A stretch of DNA of 23,639 bases, taken from contig SLKF01000117.1 of NCBI GenBank assembly GCA_007134725.1, forward strand, positions 1 through 23,639. Reading direction: 5' to 3'. The notes below the pieces were generated by a model, which was not told where the DNA came from, did no database searches, and was given only the letters and a program-made list of their open reading frames with translations. Origin of the DNA: Clostridiales bacterium (GTDB lineage Bacteria; Bacillota; Clostridia; Peptostreptococcales; T1SED10-28). The stretch's first letter is position 1, and each line of letters starts with the position of its first letter. The position numbers were made by a program, and so were the translations under genes. Positions 14,281 to 22,762 of the stretch are shown piece after piece.

Positions 14281-15375
14281 TTATTCAGTTTTTTTCCCTT
14301 TTTTAGGGGTTTTTTCTGTTTTGGTCTCTTTTGAGGTATCATCTTCCGTGGCCGGCTCTTTAGTCGGCTCCTCGGTTGCACTTGCTTCCTCTTCGATCAG
14401 ATTATGATGGATTCGGATTTTATGCTCCAATTCCTTTAACAGATCCGTATTTTCTTCCAAATAGGTTTTGGAATTTTCCCGACCCTGACCCAGACGAGTG
14501 CCCTCATAACTGTACCAGGCACCGGCTTTATCCACAATATCCAGCTCGCTGGCCAGATCCAGAATATCTCCGGATGCGGAAATTCCTTTTCCGTACATGA
14601 TATCAAATTCCGCCTTTTTAAAAGGAGGGGCTACTTTGTTTTTTACCACTTTTACCCTGGTTCGATTTCCCATGATATCATTTCCTTGCTTGATGATATC
14701 AATTTTTCGAATATCCAAACGGACCGAGGCATAAAATTTCAGTGCCCGTCCACCGGAAGTGGTCTCAGGATTTCCAAACATGACACCGATTTTTTCACGA
14801 AGCTGATTAATGAAAATTACGGTGGTGTGGGACTTACTGATGGAACCGGAGAGTTTACGAAGGGCTTGGGACATCAGTCTCGCCTGAAGTCCTACATGGG
14901 AGTCTCCCATTTCTCCTTCGATTTCCGCCTTGGGAACTAAGGCCGCCACGGAGTCCACGGTGATTACATCTACGGCGCCACTTCTTACCAAGGCTTCCGT
15001 AATTTCTAAGGCCTGCTCTCCCGTATCCGGTTGAGAGACAATAAGTTCATCTACATTTACTCCAAGGTTCCGGGCATAGGCAGGGTCTAAAGCATGCTCC
15101 GCATCGATAAAGGCGGCGGTCCCTCCATTTTTTTGGGCCTCGGCAATAATATGTAGGGACACGGTGGTTTTACCTGAGGATTCCGGACCGTAAATTTCCA
15201 CAATCCTTCCTCTGGGAACGCCCCCTACCCCTAAAGCTACATCCAGACCGATGGAACCTGTGGGAATAACATCAATGTTTAATTTTGCGTCTCCACCCAG
15301 TTTCATGATGGAACCTTTTCCGAACTGCTTTTCAATTTGACCAATGGCCATGTCTAATGCTTTTTTCTTCTCCAT
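14281..15375 (-). CDS. recA: Recombinase RecA
   Basis: This ATP-dependent strand-exchange protein mediates homologous repair and triggers LexA self-cleavage. The N-terminal segment [20 protein letters not shown], Walker A GPESSGKT (63-70), the [16 protein letters not shown] region, loop L1/L2 segments and [19 protein letters not shown] are all present. The tail is lysine/glutamate-rich ([14 protein letters not shown]). At 364 aa it is slightly long because of that tail. The ATG at 15375 aligns with the B. subtilis start. A GTG at 15396 is only 1 base from AAAGGGT. A CCAGT/ACTGG hairpin between the ribosome binding site and the ATG would bring them to a usable distance. It has its own promoter and LexA box. 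Confidence 0.97.
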   Translation of the reverse strand: MEKKKALDMAIGQIEKQFGKGSIMKLGGDAKLNIDVIPTGSIGLDVALGVGGVPRGRIVEIYGPESSGKTTVSLHIIAEAQKNGGTAAFIDAEHALDPAYARNLGVNVDELIVSQPDTGEQALEITEALVRSGAVDVITVDSVAALVPKAEIEGEMGDSHVGLQARLMSQALRKLSGSISKSHTTVIFINQLREKIGVMFGNPETTSGGRALKFYASVRLDIRKIDIIKQGNDIMGNRTRVKVVKNKVAPPFKKAEFDIMYGKGISASGDILDLASELDIVDKAGAWYSYEGTRLGQGRENSKTYLEENTDLLKELEHKIRIHHNLIEEEASATEEPTKEPATEDDTSKETKTEKTPKKGKKTE

Positions 15376-15416
15376 AATTCCAGTTAAACTGGTCACACCC
15401 TTTCATTTGTTTTTCT

Positions 15417-15430
15417 CGAACGAATGTTCT
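15417..15430 (-). promoter_or_regulatory. LexA/DinR box upstream of recA
   Basis: The plus-strand CGAACGAATGTTCT fits the Gram-positive LexA (DinR) box CGAACRNRYGTTCC, with perfect GAAC-N4-GTTC arms (15418-15421 and 15426-15429). It lies at the predicted transcription start, just after the -10, where LexA would block initiation. This places recA in the SOS regulon. Confidence 0.9.
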
Positions 15431-15436
15431 AATTTC

Positions 15437-15465
15437 ATTATACTGTAGTGGAACAGAAAAATCAA
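15437..15465 (-). promoter_or_regulatory. Promoter of recA
   Basis: TTGATT (15460-15465) and TATAAT (15437-15442) are separated by 17 bases. The -35 lies 7 bases beyond the pgsA stop. The LexA box follows the -10 directly. Confidence 0.8.
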
Positions 15466-15472
15466 AGGTTTT

Positions 15473-16009
15473 TTAACTGTCGATAATTTTTTTATTTACC
15501 CGGATATAATCCACTCCGGAAACCACAGTCAAAATTACAGCAATCCAAAGAACAATGGTGTCCATGGGTACGTTGATATATCGAAAGGGGAAGTTGTCCA
15601 ATAAAATCAGGGATATGGCCACAATTTGGGAAATGGTCTTCAGTTTTCCCCAGACACTGGCGGCAATAACCAGGCCTTCCGCCGCGGCTACGGCTCGAAG
15701 CACGCTGATGGTAAACTCTCTGGCAATAATAATTACCACAACCCAGGCGGAAATCTCTCCCATAGAGGCTAAGGAGATCAGGGCCGCGGAGACCAGGAGT
15801 TTATCCGCTAAAGGGTCCATAAATTTTCCGAAATTGGTAATCTGGTTACGGCTTCTGGCAATATAACCGTCCAGGGAATCGGTAATGGCCGCTAAAATAA
15901 ACACAAAGGCGGCAATGTAATCCCCGTAAGGTATTTGATGCAGCAAAAACACCATGAAAACCGGTACCATAAAAATGCGGAGTATCGTTATTTTATTTGC
16001 TAAGTTCAT
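15473..16009 (-). CDS. pgsA: CDP-diacylglycerol--glycerol-3-phosphate 3-phosphatidyltransferase
   Basis: This membrane enzyme forms phosphatidylglycerophosphate, the first step of phosphatidylglycerol synthesis. At 178 aa it has the full CDP-alcohol phosphotransferase motif D44xxD47G48xxA51R52, then G61xxxD65xxxD69 (in [12 protein letters not shown] and [11 protein letters not shown]). About five or six membrane helices are seen. The ATG lies within the end of rimO, a 17-base overlap, so translation is probably coupled. The rimO-pgsA-recA order matches other Clostridia. cinA, which separates pgsA and recA in B. subtilis, is not present. Confidence 0.95.
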   Translation of the reverse strand: MNLANKITILRIFMVPVFMVFLLHQIPYGDYIAAFVFILAAITDSLDGYIARSRNQITNFGKFMDPLADKLLVSAALISLASMGEISAWVVVIIIAREFTISVLRAVAAAEGLVIAASVWGKLKTISQIVAISLILLDNFPFRYINVPMDTIVLWIAVILTVVSGVDYIRVNKKIIDS

Positions 16010-17330
16010 CGACGCTCTCTCCCATCAAATCATATTCCATTGCTCCGGTAATTCGTACCTTTACCATGTCTCCCGCCGTGTGGGGAGTCTTGCCTGTAAC
16101 GTATACCCCACCGTCAATTTCCGGTGCATCCCCGGAACTTCTTCCCAGGTATTCTCCCGGTTCTAATTCCTCTTCAATGAGCACTTGTATTTCCCGACGG
16201 ATTTTCTCTTGGTTCTTTTCCAGAGAAATTCCTTGTTGCACTTCCATAATTTCTTTTTGACGCTGTTCTTTTATCTCTTCCGGAATTTGATCCGGTAAGT
16301 TGAATGCCGGGGTGTCCTCTTCCATGGAGTAGGTAAAGACTCCTAATCGTTCGAATTTCTGGTTTTTTACAAAGTCCAGTAAAATGTTAAAATCCTCTTC
16401 GGTTTCACCGGGGAAGCCCACAATCAGTGAAGTTCGAAGCACAATTCCCGGAATTTCTTCTCTCAGGTTCTTAATCAGGTCTCTTAGCTGCTGATTATTG
16501 GTCCTTCGGTTCATTCGTTTCAGCACCTTGTCACTGGCGTGCTGTATGGGGATATCCAGATACTTGCATACCTTAGAGTTGTTTTTCATGCTTTCGATCA
16601 GCTCTTTGGTAATCATCTCCGGATAGGAATACAGCATACGAATCCACTGAATGCCTTCAATCTTTTGCAGTTCATCGAGAAGCTTCGGCAGACGAAACTC
16701 ATCGTATAAATCAATGCCGTAGCGGGTGGTGTCCTGGGCAATCAGAATCACTTCCTTTACCCCCTGCTTGGCTAAATCCTTGGCTTCTTCCAGGATATCC
16801 TCCATCTTCCGACTGCGGTATTTTCCCCGTAGTTTCGGGATAATGCAGTAGGTACAAAGATTGTCGCAACCGTCGGAGATCTTTAAGTAGGCCGTATAAG
16901 CGGGAGTGGTCAGTACCCGTTTATGGACTTCATCAAAGGTTTTATCCACGTTGCCCACATAATACATTCGTTTTCCCTCTAGGGTTTCGTTCATTACTTC
17001 GACGATCCGTTCATAATCTCCCGTACCTACAATGGCGTTGACTTCAGGAAGTTCTTCCAACAAATCCTTGGCGTAACGCTCTCCAAGGCAGCCCGCCACA
17101 ATCAGGGTTTTCAGATTCTTTTCCTTCAGGGCTCCCATTTTTAAAATTTGATTGATCGACTCTTCCTTGGCAGCTTCAATAAAGCCACAGGTGTTTACCA
17201 CAATAGCATGGGCCCTATGCTGATCCGCTGTAATTTCATACCCGTTTTTCTGCAGAATTCCCAACATCAACTCCGAGTCAATTAAATTCTTCGAACAACC
17301 CAGGGATTCTATATATACCTTTAACGCCAT
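15993..17330 (-). CDS. rimO: Ribosomal protein S12 methylthiotransferase RimO
   Basis: This radical-SAM methylthiotransferase modifies an aspartate of ribosomal protein S12 (Asp88 in E. coli). The N-terminal cluster ligands C12 ([13 protein letters not shown]), C48 (VVNTCGF) and C81 (VAGCLGERY) are seen. The radical-SAM triad is C155, C159 and C162 ([10 protein letters not shown]3CX2C). A C-terminal TRAM domain is present. SLGCSKN with NLIDSE favours RimO over MiaB. At 445 aa it is full length. The ATG has AAGGA about 10 bases upstream. It needs two [4Fe-4S] clusters, so it depends on the iscS/iscU genes nearby. It overlaps pgsA. Confidence 0.95.
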   Translation of the reverse strand: MALKVYIESLGCSKNLIDSELMLGILQKNGYEITADQHRAHAIVVNTCGFIEAAKEESINQILKMGALKEKNLKTLIVAGCLGERYAKDLLEELPEVNAIVGTGDYERIVEVMNETLEGKRMYYVGNVDKTFDEVHKRVLTTPAYTAYLKISDGCDNLCTYCIIPKLRGKYRSRKMEDILEEAKDLAKQGVKEVILIAQDTTRYGIDLYDEFRLPKLLDELQKIEGIQWIRMLYSYPEMITKELIESMKNNSKVCKYLDIPIQHASDKVLKRMNRRTNNQQLRDLIKNLREEIPGIVLRTSLIVGFPGETEEDFNILLDFVKNQKFERLGVFTYSMEEDTPAFNLPDQIPEEIKEQRQKEIMEVQQGISLEKNQEKIRREIQVLIEEELEPGEYLGRSSGDAPEIDGGVYVTGKTPHTAGDMVKVRITGAMEYDLMGESVDELSK

Positions 17331-17475
17331 TTCATCTACTTCCTTTCTTTCCTCTGTTTCACAGTGTCTTAGCTCTATCTGCTGCTATATTGATTCCTTA
17401 CCTCATAATCATTTTTATCCGTAACTAGACTCCAGTTTATCATATTTTAATTCATTTGTGATAAAAAGAAGAAAA

Positions 17476-19989
17476 TTAATCGGGATCCTTGGGATTTCCT
17501 TCCGAAGAATGTGTGTTTTCCTGGTTTGGGACTTCTTCATGTAATGGATCCGCGTCTTTGGAAACCAGCACCCGACGAGGTTTGGATCCCTCATGGGGAC
17601 CGACGACGCCGCTTTCTTCTAAGGAATCGATGAGTCGGGCGGCGCGGTTATAGCCGATTTTAAATTTTCGCTGCAGCATGGAAACCGAGGCCTGCTCCCG
17701 TTGGATCACCAAATCCCGGGCCTCGTCATATATGGCGTCTTCCGGATCCTCTTTGGGTTTTTCCTCCACTTCGATTTCTTCCAGCAGGGAAAGCTGGTAT
17801 TCCGGTTCTTCATTGGTTTTTCCCTTCAAAAAGGCAACCACTCTTTCCACTTCATTCTCCTCTACGAAGGACCCCTGCAGACGCTGGGGTTTGTTGGCAC
17901 CGATGGGTTGAAAGAGCATATCCCCTTTTCCAAGGAGTTTTTCCGCCCCTCCGGTGTCGATAATGGTTCGGGAATCCACCTGGGATGCCACGGAAAAAGC
18001 AATTCTGGAGGGTATATTGGCTTTGATGACCCCGGTGATTACATTGACGGAAGGCCGTTGGGTGGCAATGATTAAATGAATCCCTGCGGCTCTGGCCATT
18101 TGGGCGATCCGGCAGATTTTATCCTCCACCTCTCCCGGTGCCACCAGCATTAAGTCCGCCAACTCGTCAATGATGATGACAATATAGGGAAGTTTTTCCC
18201 CGGAGAGCTTTTCATTGTAACCGGCGATGTCCTTTACTCCTATTTCAGCAAACTGTTCATAACGCTTGGTCATTTCATCCACCGCCCAGCTAAGGGCCGT
18301 CGTGGCTTTTTTGGGATCCGTCACTACGGGAATCAGCAGATGGGGAATGCCGTTGTATTGATTGAGCTCTACGACCTTGGGATCCACTAAAATCAGCTTC
18401 ACTTCATCGGGCTTGGCCCCGTAGAGAATACTTAAAATCAAGGTGTTGATACAAACACTTTTTCCTGAACCCGTGGCTCCTGCGATCAATAGATGAGGCA
18501 TTTTAGAAATGTCTCCCATTACAGGCTCTCCCGATACATTTTTCCCCAGGGCAAAGGGGATTTTTTCCTTTCCCTTTCGAAAAGCATCGGATTCCAACAG
18601 TTCCCGAAGGTCCACCATGGAGGTTTCCTCATTGGGAATTTCGATGCCGATGGCGGCTTTCCCCGGGATGGGGGCTTCGATTCGAATGGCGGAAGCCGCC
18701 ATATTCAAGGCGATGTCATCACTTAAATTAACCACTTTTGACACCTTGACTCCGGTTTCCGGCTGCAGTTCATACCGGGTTATGGAGGGCCCTTTACTAA
18801 AGCGGATCACCTTGGCGCTGACCCCGAAGTTCTTTAAGGTCTCTTCTAAGATTCTGGCTTTTTTATGCATATACTTTCGATCGGAATTTCCTTCGGGTTT
18901 TGCCCGACGAACCAGCAAATCCGTATTGGGGAATTGATAGGGTTTTTCCTCCGGTGTATAGGCGATGTTTTCAAATTCTTCCATGCCCTCTTTTTCCTCG
19001 GGATTTATGGGATTTTTCGGATCCATGGTCACTTGTCCCGGTAAGGGTTCCGGGCGATCCCCCCGGTCAACGCCGGCTGCTTTGGAAGATAGGCCGGAGT
19101 TTTTCCCGTGAGGCTGGTAATACTCGGGACTGAAGGCCTCGGGGGGCAAGCCTTTTTGTACTTTGTTTCCTTCGGCTTCCGGATTCAGATCAGGCCTTTG
19201 GCTAAGGGCCTCTTCTTTTTCATAAGACCATCCCCGGTCTTCTTGATTGGATTCTGATTTTCGAACCTCAAAAGATTCTTCGGAGGATGTGCCGGGTTTC
19301 CCTTTTATTTTTTCAGCCGCTGCCTTTGCCGCCAGGATCTTTTGCTTTTTTTCCTCTTTCAGCAGTTTTCGGTTTTTAGATCGGGCCTTCCAGACCTTAC
19401 CCTGTTCTTTGAAAAATTTATGCAGCTCTTCAAACCACTTTTTCAAATTTTGATAAATGGAAATTTTGGTATAAATGATAAAGCCGATCAGTAGCCCACT
19501 TAAGGTAATAATAAAGCTGCCCCAGATTCCAAAGAGGCTTACCAAGTAGTAGGTCATGGTCATACCCAAAAATCCGCTGCCTTCTCCCTGGGCTCCCAGC
19601 ACAAAGTAATTTCCAAAACGCTGAAAGAGACTGTGCTCCGGATACAATAGATGATAATTCAACAACAGCCCCCTGGCCATTAAAGAGCTGAAAATCAGTA
19701 TGGTCACCACAATCAGTGCAAAAAACCACAGGTTTCGCCGTTCTTTTAATAGTTCTTCATTTCCGATGGATATAAACCCCAAGGCAATAAACACAAAGGG
19801 AAGGATCCCGGCAGTGCCTCCCAGGATTCCCCGAAAGAAATAGTTAATTCCATTTCCGATGGCGCCTCCTCCCAGGTCCATAATTGCCACCAGGAGCAAA
19901 AGGCCCACTGCGATAAAAGCAATGCCCCGTATTTCATTATAATATTTTTGTTTTGATGGACTGTGCCGCTTTTTTCTTTTACCGGCCAT
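17476..19989 (-). CDS. ftsK: FtsK/SpoIIIE family DNA translocase
   Basis: This membrane-anchored motor pumps chromosomal DNA through the closing septum. In its 837 residues, about four N-terminal membrane helices (within residues 20-180) precede a hydrophilic linker (about 180-370) rich in Lys, Glu and Pro. The motor carries Walker A GATGSGKS (504-511), Walker B-like [12 protein letters not shown] and the [12 protein letters not shown] segment. A C-terminal winged-helix gamma domain follows (about 750-815; [20 protein letters not shown]), of the type that reads KOPS/SRS polarity sequences, then a short acidic tail. The ATG has GAGGTGA 5 bases upstream. Whether its role is vegetative (SftA/FtsK-like) or sporulation-related cannot be decided here. 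The 145 bases between it and rimO show no clear terminator or promoter. Confidence 0.95.
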   Translation of the reverse strand: MAGKRKKRHSPSKQKYYNEIRGIAFIAVGLLLLVAIMDLGGGAIGNGINYFFRGILGGTAGILPFVFIALGFISIGNEELLKERRNLWFFALIVVTILIFSSLMARGLLLNYHLLYPEHSLFQRFGNYFVLGAQGEGSGFLGMTMTYYLVSLFGIWGSFIITLSGLLIGFIIYTKISIYQNLKKWFEELHKFFKEQGKVWKARSKNRKLLKEEKKQKILAAKAAAEKIKGKPGTSSEESFEVRKSESNQEDRGWSYEKEEALSQRPDLNPEAEGNKVQKGLPPEAFSPEYYQPHGKNSGLSSKAAGVDRGDRPEPLPGQVTMDPKNPINPEEKEGMEEFENIAYTPEEKPYQFPNTDLLVRRAKPEGNSDRKYMHKKARILEETLKNFGVSAKVIRFSKGPSITRYELQPETGVKVSKVVNLSDDIALNMAASAIRIEAPIPGKAAIGIEIPNEETSMVDLRELLESDAFRKGKEKIPFALGKNVSGEPVMGDISKMPHLLIAGATGSGKSVCINTLILSILYGAKPDEVKLILVDPKVVELNQYNGIPHLLIPVVTDPKKATTALSWAVDEMTKRYEQFAEIGVKDIAGYNEKLSGEKLPYIVIIIDELADLMLVAPGEVEDKICRIAQMARAAGIHLIIATQRPSVNVITGVIKANIPSRIAFSVASQVDSRTIIDTGGAEKLLGKGDMLFQPIGANKPQRLQGSFVEENEVERVVAFLKGKTNEEPEYQLSLLEEIEVEEKPKEDPEDAIYDEARDLVIQREQASVSMLQRKFKIGYNRAARLIDSLEESGVVGPHEGSKPRRVLVSKDADPLHEEVPNQENTHSSEGNPKDPD

Positions 19990-20025
19990 TTTTTCACCTC
20001 ATTTTTATCTTCGCCTATGTACGAG

Positions 20026-20052
20026 AAAAAAACATAAACCACAGGGTTTATG
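20026..20052 (-). terminator. Intrinsic terminator after pnp
   Basis: On the minus strand CATAAACC pairs with GGTTTATG (8 bp) around a CTGT loop, followed by seven T (20026-20032). It begins 27 bases beyond the pnp stop. Confidence 0.88.
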
Positions 20053-20079
20053 CTTTATTCTTGTGTGCTTTAGTTTTAA

Positions 20080-22191
20080 CTATTTTTTAAAGTTATCTTC
20101 TTTTTTCAGTAAGGCTTTTCGAGATAAACTTACTTTACCGCCTTTATCAATCTCGCTCACTTTTACTTCCATCTCCTGGCCTTCTTTTAACACATCTTCC
20201 ACTTTGTTTACCCGTTCCAGGGCAATGTTGGAAACGTGTAGAAGTCCTTCTTTACCGGGGAGGATTTCCATAAATGCTCCAAAATTTGTGATTTTCACGA
20301 CTTTACCCATATAGGTCTCTCCGATTTCCGGATCTCGGATGATGTTTTCGATGATTTTCATTGCTTCTTTTCCGGCTTCCGCGTTTTCTGCGGCAATGTA
20401 AATACTTCCATCATCTTCGATGTCAATTTTTACACCGGTTTCATCAATGATTTTGTTAATGACTTTTCCACCGGCTCCGATAACTTCCCGGATTTTGTCA
20501 GGATGGATTTTCATTTGTAAAATTCGTGGTGCGTAAGGAGATAATTCTTCCCGTGGTTCGGAAATCACCTTTCGCATCTCGCCTAAGATATGCAGCCGTC
20601 CGATTCTTGCCTGCTCTAAGGCTTCTTGTAAGACTTCCTTGCTGATTCCGGCGATTTTCATATCCATTTGCATGGCGGTGATTCCATCGTCGGTTCCTGC
20701 AACTTTAAAGTCCATGTCTCCTAGGAAGTCTTCCATTCCTTGAATATCGGAAAGGATGGCAATTTCATCGTCTTCCCGCATGGCTCCCATGGCAATGCCC
20801 GCAACCATTTTCTTTAAGGGTACACCGGCGTCCAGTAAGGACAGGGTGCTTCCGCAGACACTGGCTTGAGAAGTGGAACCGTTGGAAGCCACAACTTCCG
20901 ATACTAATCGCAATGTGTAGGGGAATTCCTCTTTCGTCGGAAGCATAGGCTCAATGGCCCGTCCCGCTAAGGCACCGTGACCGATTTCCCGTCTACCGGG
21001 GCCTCGCATAAATCCGGTTTCTCCCACACTGTATGGGGGAAAGTTGTAATGGTGCATATATCGTCGGGATTCTTCCAGTCCCAGTCCGTCGATCATTTGT
21101 ACTTCGCCTACGGCACCAAGGGTGGCTACCGTAAGAACCTGGGTTTGACCCCGGGTAAATAATCCGGAACCGTGGGTCTTGGGAAGAAGGCCTACATCAC
21201 AAGTGATCGGTCGAATTTCATCGGTTTTTCGATCATCGGGACGATGGTTTTCATGAACGATCATCTGTCTTAGGTGATGCTTTTCAATTTCCTTGCAGAT
21301 CCCGCTGACGTCTTTTTTGATCTTTGCCAGGTTTTCGTCTTCCTGATACACTTCTTCGAAATGAGCGACAATTTCCTTTTTCGCTTCACCGATTTTATCC
21401 ATTCGTTCCTGCTTATCAAAGGTTTTGATGGCGGTTTTAATCTTTTCTCCACCAAATTCCTCTACGGCGTTTCGCAGATCTTGGTCAATTATGGGAACAA
21501 TGGCTTCCATTTTGGGTTTGTTGACTTTTTCAACGATTCCATTAATGAAGGTTACAATTTTTTTGATCTCTTCGTGGGCAAACATAATGGCATCCAGAAT
21601 AGTATCCTCAGAAGCTTCATTGGCTCCGGCTTCCAGCATTAATACCGCGTCTTCTGTTCCAGCTACGATAAGGTCAATTAAGCTGTTTTCCAGTTGGGTT
21701 TCGCTGGGATTTACTACATATTCTCCGTCAATCATTCCAAGTTTTACCCCACCAATCGGGCCATCAAAAGGAATATCAGAAATGGACAGAGCCACAGAGG
21801 TACCGATCATGGCTGCAATCTCCGGTGAGCATTCCTGGTCTACGGACATTACTGTAGCCACTACTTGCACACTGTTTCTATACCCATCAGGGAATAGGGG
21901 ACGAATCGGTCGGTCAATTAAACGACAGGTTAAAATTGCATTCTCCGTAGGTCTTCCCTCTCTTTTAATAAATCCTCCGGGAATTTTACCTACGGAATAA
22001 AGTCGTTCTTCGTAGTCCACACTTAAGGGGAAAAAATCCATTCCCTCTCGAGGTTCTTTAGAAGCCGTTGCAGTTACCAATACGGAGGTGTCTCCATATT
22101 TTACTAAACAGGATCCGTTGGCTAATTGTGCAATTCTTCCGGTTTCAATAATTAGGGGTTTCCCTCCAAGTTCCATTTCAAAAATTTCCAT
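20080..22191 (-). CDS. pnp: Polyribonucleotide nucleotidyltransferase (PNPase)
   Basis: This phosphorolytic 3'-5' exoribonuclease is a partner of RNase J and RNase Y in mRNA decay. At 703 aa it has two RNase PH-like domains separated by an all-alpha domain, with [16 protein letters not shown] and the [15 protein letters not shown] region in the second. A KH domain follows ([16 protein letters not shown], about 566-581), then an S1 domain ([24 protein letters not shown], in pieces, about 622-650). The ATG at 22191 is the only in-frame option, because a TAA lies two codons upstream. The nearest ribosome binding site, GGAG, is 12 bases away, longer than usual. It has its own promoter and a 39-base pure-purine leader segment. 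Confidence 0.97.
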   Translation of the reverse strand: MEIFEMELGGKPLIIETGRIAQLANGSCLVKYGDTSVLVTATASKEPREGMDFFPLSVDYEERLYSVGKIPGGFIKREGRPTENAILTCRLIDRPIRPLFPDGYRNSVQVVATVMSVDQECSPEIAAMIGTSVALSISDIPFDGPIGGVKLGMIDGEYVVNPSETQLENSLIDLIVAGTEDAVLMLEAGANEASEDTILDAIMFAHEEIKKIVTFINGIVEKVNKPKMEAIVPIIDQDLRNAVEEFGGEKIKTAIKTFDKQERMDKIGEAKKEIVAHFEEVYQEDENLAKIKKDVSGICKEIEKHHLRQMIVHENHRPDDRKTDEIRPITCDVGLLPKTHGSGLFTRGQTQVLTVATLGAVGEVQMIDGLGLEESRRYMHHYNFPPYSVGETGFMRGPGRREIGHGALAGRAIEPMLPTKEEFPYTLRLVSEVVASNGSTSQASVCGSTLSLLDAGVPLKKMVAGIAMGAMREDDEIAILSDIQGMEDFLGDMDFKVAGTDDGITAMQMDMKIAGISKEVLQEALEQARIGRLHILGEMRKVISEPREELSPYAPRILQMKIHPDKIREVIGAGGKVINKIIDETGVKIDIEDDGSIYIAAENAEAGKEAMKIIENIIRDPEIGETYMGKVVKITNFGAFMEILPGKEGLLHVSNIALERVNKVEDVLKEGQEMEVKVSEIDKGGKVSLSRKALLKKEDNFKK

Positions 22192-22201
22192 ACGTTAATC
22201 G

Positions 22202-22240
22202 TTCTCCTCTCTCTTCTCTTCTTCTTCTCTTCTTCTTTTC
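22202..22240 (-). other. 39-base pure-purine tract in the pnp leader
   Basis: The mRNA-sense strand has an unbroken run of A and G (plus strand all C/T), built largely of GAAGA-type units and ending in the presumed pnp ribosome binding site. It lies within the predicted leader. Such tracts can act as protein or RNase binding sites or form triplex DNA; the role here is not known. Confidence 0.7.
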
Positions 22241-22262
22241 ACTTTGTTACACTCTATTATAG

Positions 22263-22291
22263 ATTATATCACGAATATTCTTTTTTTTTAA
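22263..22291 (-). promoter_or_regulatory. Promoter of pnp
   Basis: A perfect -10 TATAAT (22263-22268) is preceded by TGA, an extended -10. At 17 bases lies TTAAAA (22286-22291). A nine-A run just upstream may act as an UP-like element. The predicted leader is about 65 bases. Confidence 0.65.
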
Positions 22292-22381
22292 GTTTTTCCT
22301 GCTATTTCCTAAGAATATCCCATATAATAAAGATGCTTTTATTTTATCCGATTGATCTGATTTAAAAAAATCCCTACATTC

Positions 22382-22418
22382 AATAATAGAGCGGGTGGCT
22401 ACCCGCTCTTTTATTATT
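22382..22418 (-). terminator. rpsO-pnp intergenic hairpin, partial terminator or processing site
   Basis: GAGCGGGT pairs with ACCCGCTC around AGCC (8 bp). Below it AATAATA pairs with TATTATT across a 3-base bulge, so the stem reaches over the rpsO stop codon. The downstream tract TATTATTG is not a pure T run, so termination would be incomplete. Confidence 0.6.
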
Positions 22419-22677
22419 TTCTTAAGTTCAGTTTTTGAATGATATCTCTGTACTTTTCGATATCTTGGTTTCGTAAGTAGTTTAGAAGGTTTCTTCTTTT
22501 ACCTACCATTTTTAATAGACCTCGTCTTGAGTGATGGTCCTTTTTGTGAATCTTAAGGTGTTCGTTTAAGTGATTGATTCGCTCGGTCAATAAGGCAATT
22601 TGCACCTCTGAAGAACCGGTGTCACTTTCGTGTACCTTATAGCTGTCAATAATGTTGTTCTTTTGGTCTTTGTTCAT
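22414..22677 (-). CDS. rpsO: Small ribosomal subunit protein uS15
   Basis: This 30S protein binds the 16S rRNA central-domain three-way junction early in assembly. At 87 aa it has the normal length minus one residue. It shows the conserved [20 protein letters not shown] and [20 protein letters not shown] segments. The ATG has AAGGAGGTG 6 bases upstream. It lies between ribF and pnp as in B. subtilis. The 85-base leader is GC-rich and may fold, which would suit S15 autoregulation. Confidence 0.98.
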   Translation of the reverse strand: MNKDQKNNIIDSYKVHESDTGSSEVQIALLTERINHLNEHLKIHKKDHHSRRGLLKMVGKRRNLLNYLRNQDIEKYRDIIQKLNLRK

Positions 22678-22762
22678 GTTGCACCTCCTTGTTTTTTGTA
22701 CCCCCCCAATCTAAGTAATCGCCGGAGTTGTCGAGTTACCGAGAACGGGTTGTTTTGATACA
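22678..22762 (-). other. rpsO leader with possible S15-binding fold
   Basis: This short gap between ribF and rpsO is unusually GC-rich. On the minus strand it contains a CCGTTCTCGG mini-hairpin and a further CTCCGG segment able to pair with it, then a run of seven G. S15 autoregulatory leaders occur in several bacterial groups, but I cannot match this to a described class. No promoter is seen, so it may be read through from ribF. Confidence 0.3.

Noticed and set aside
14261..14283. Small AAAGGG/CCCTTT hairpin around the recA stop codon.
   Set aside because: It is short and has no T tract; the strong terminator at 14198-14229 explains the end of recA.
17331..17475. Possible promoter (TAAACT with ATCACA at 17 bases) between ftsK and rimO.
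   Set aside because: Both hexamers match consensus at only four of six positions, so it is not separable from chance in AT-rich sequence.
21425..22000. Long plus-strand open frame opposite pnp (also 356-625, 2453-2854, 6236-6592 and 18509-18937).
   Set aside because: All lie antisense to well-supported minus-strand genes, have no ribosome binding sites or recognisable motifs, and arise from codon bias of the real genes.
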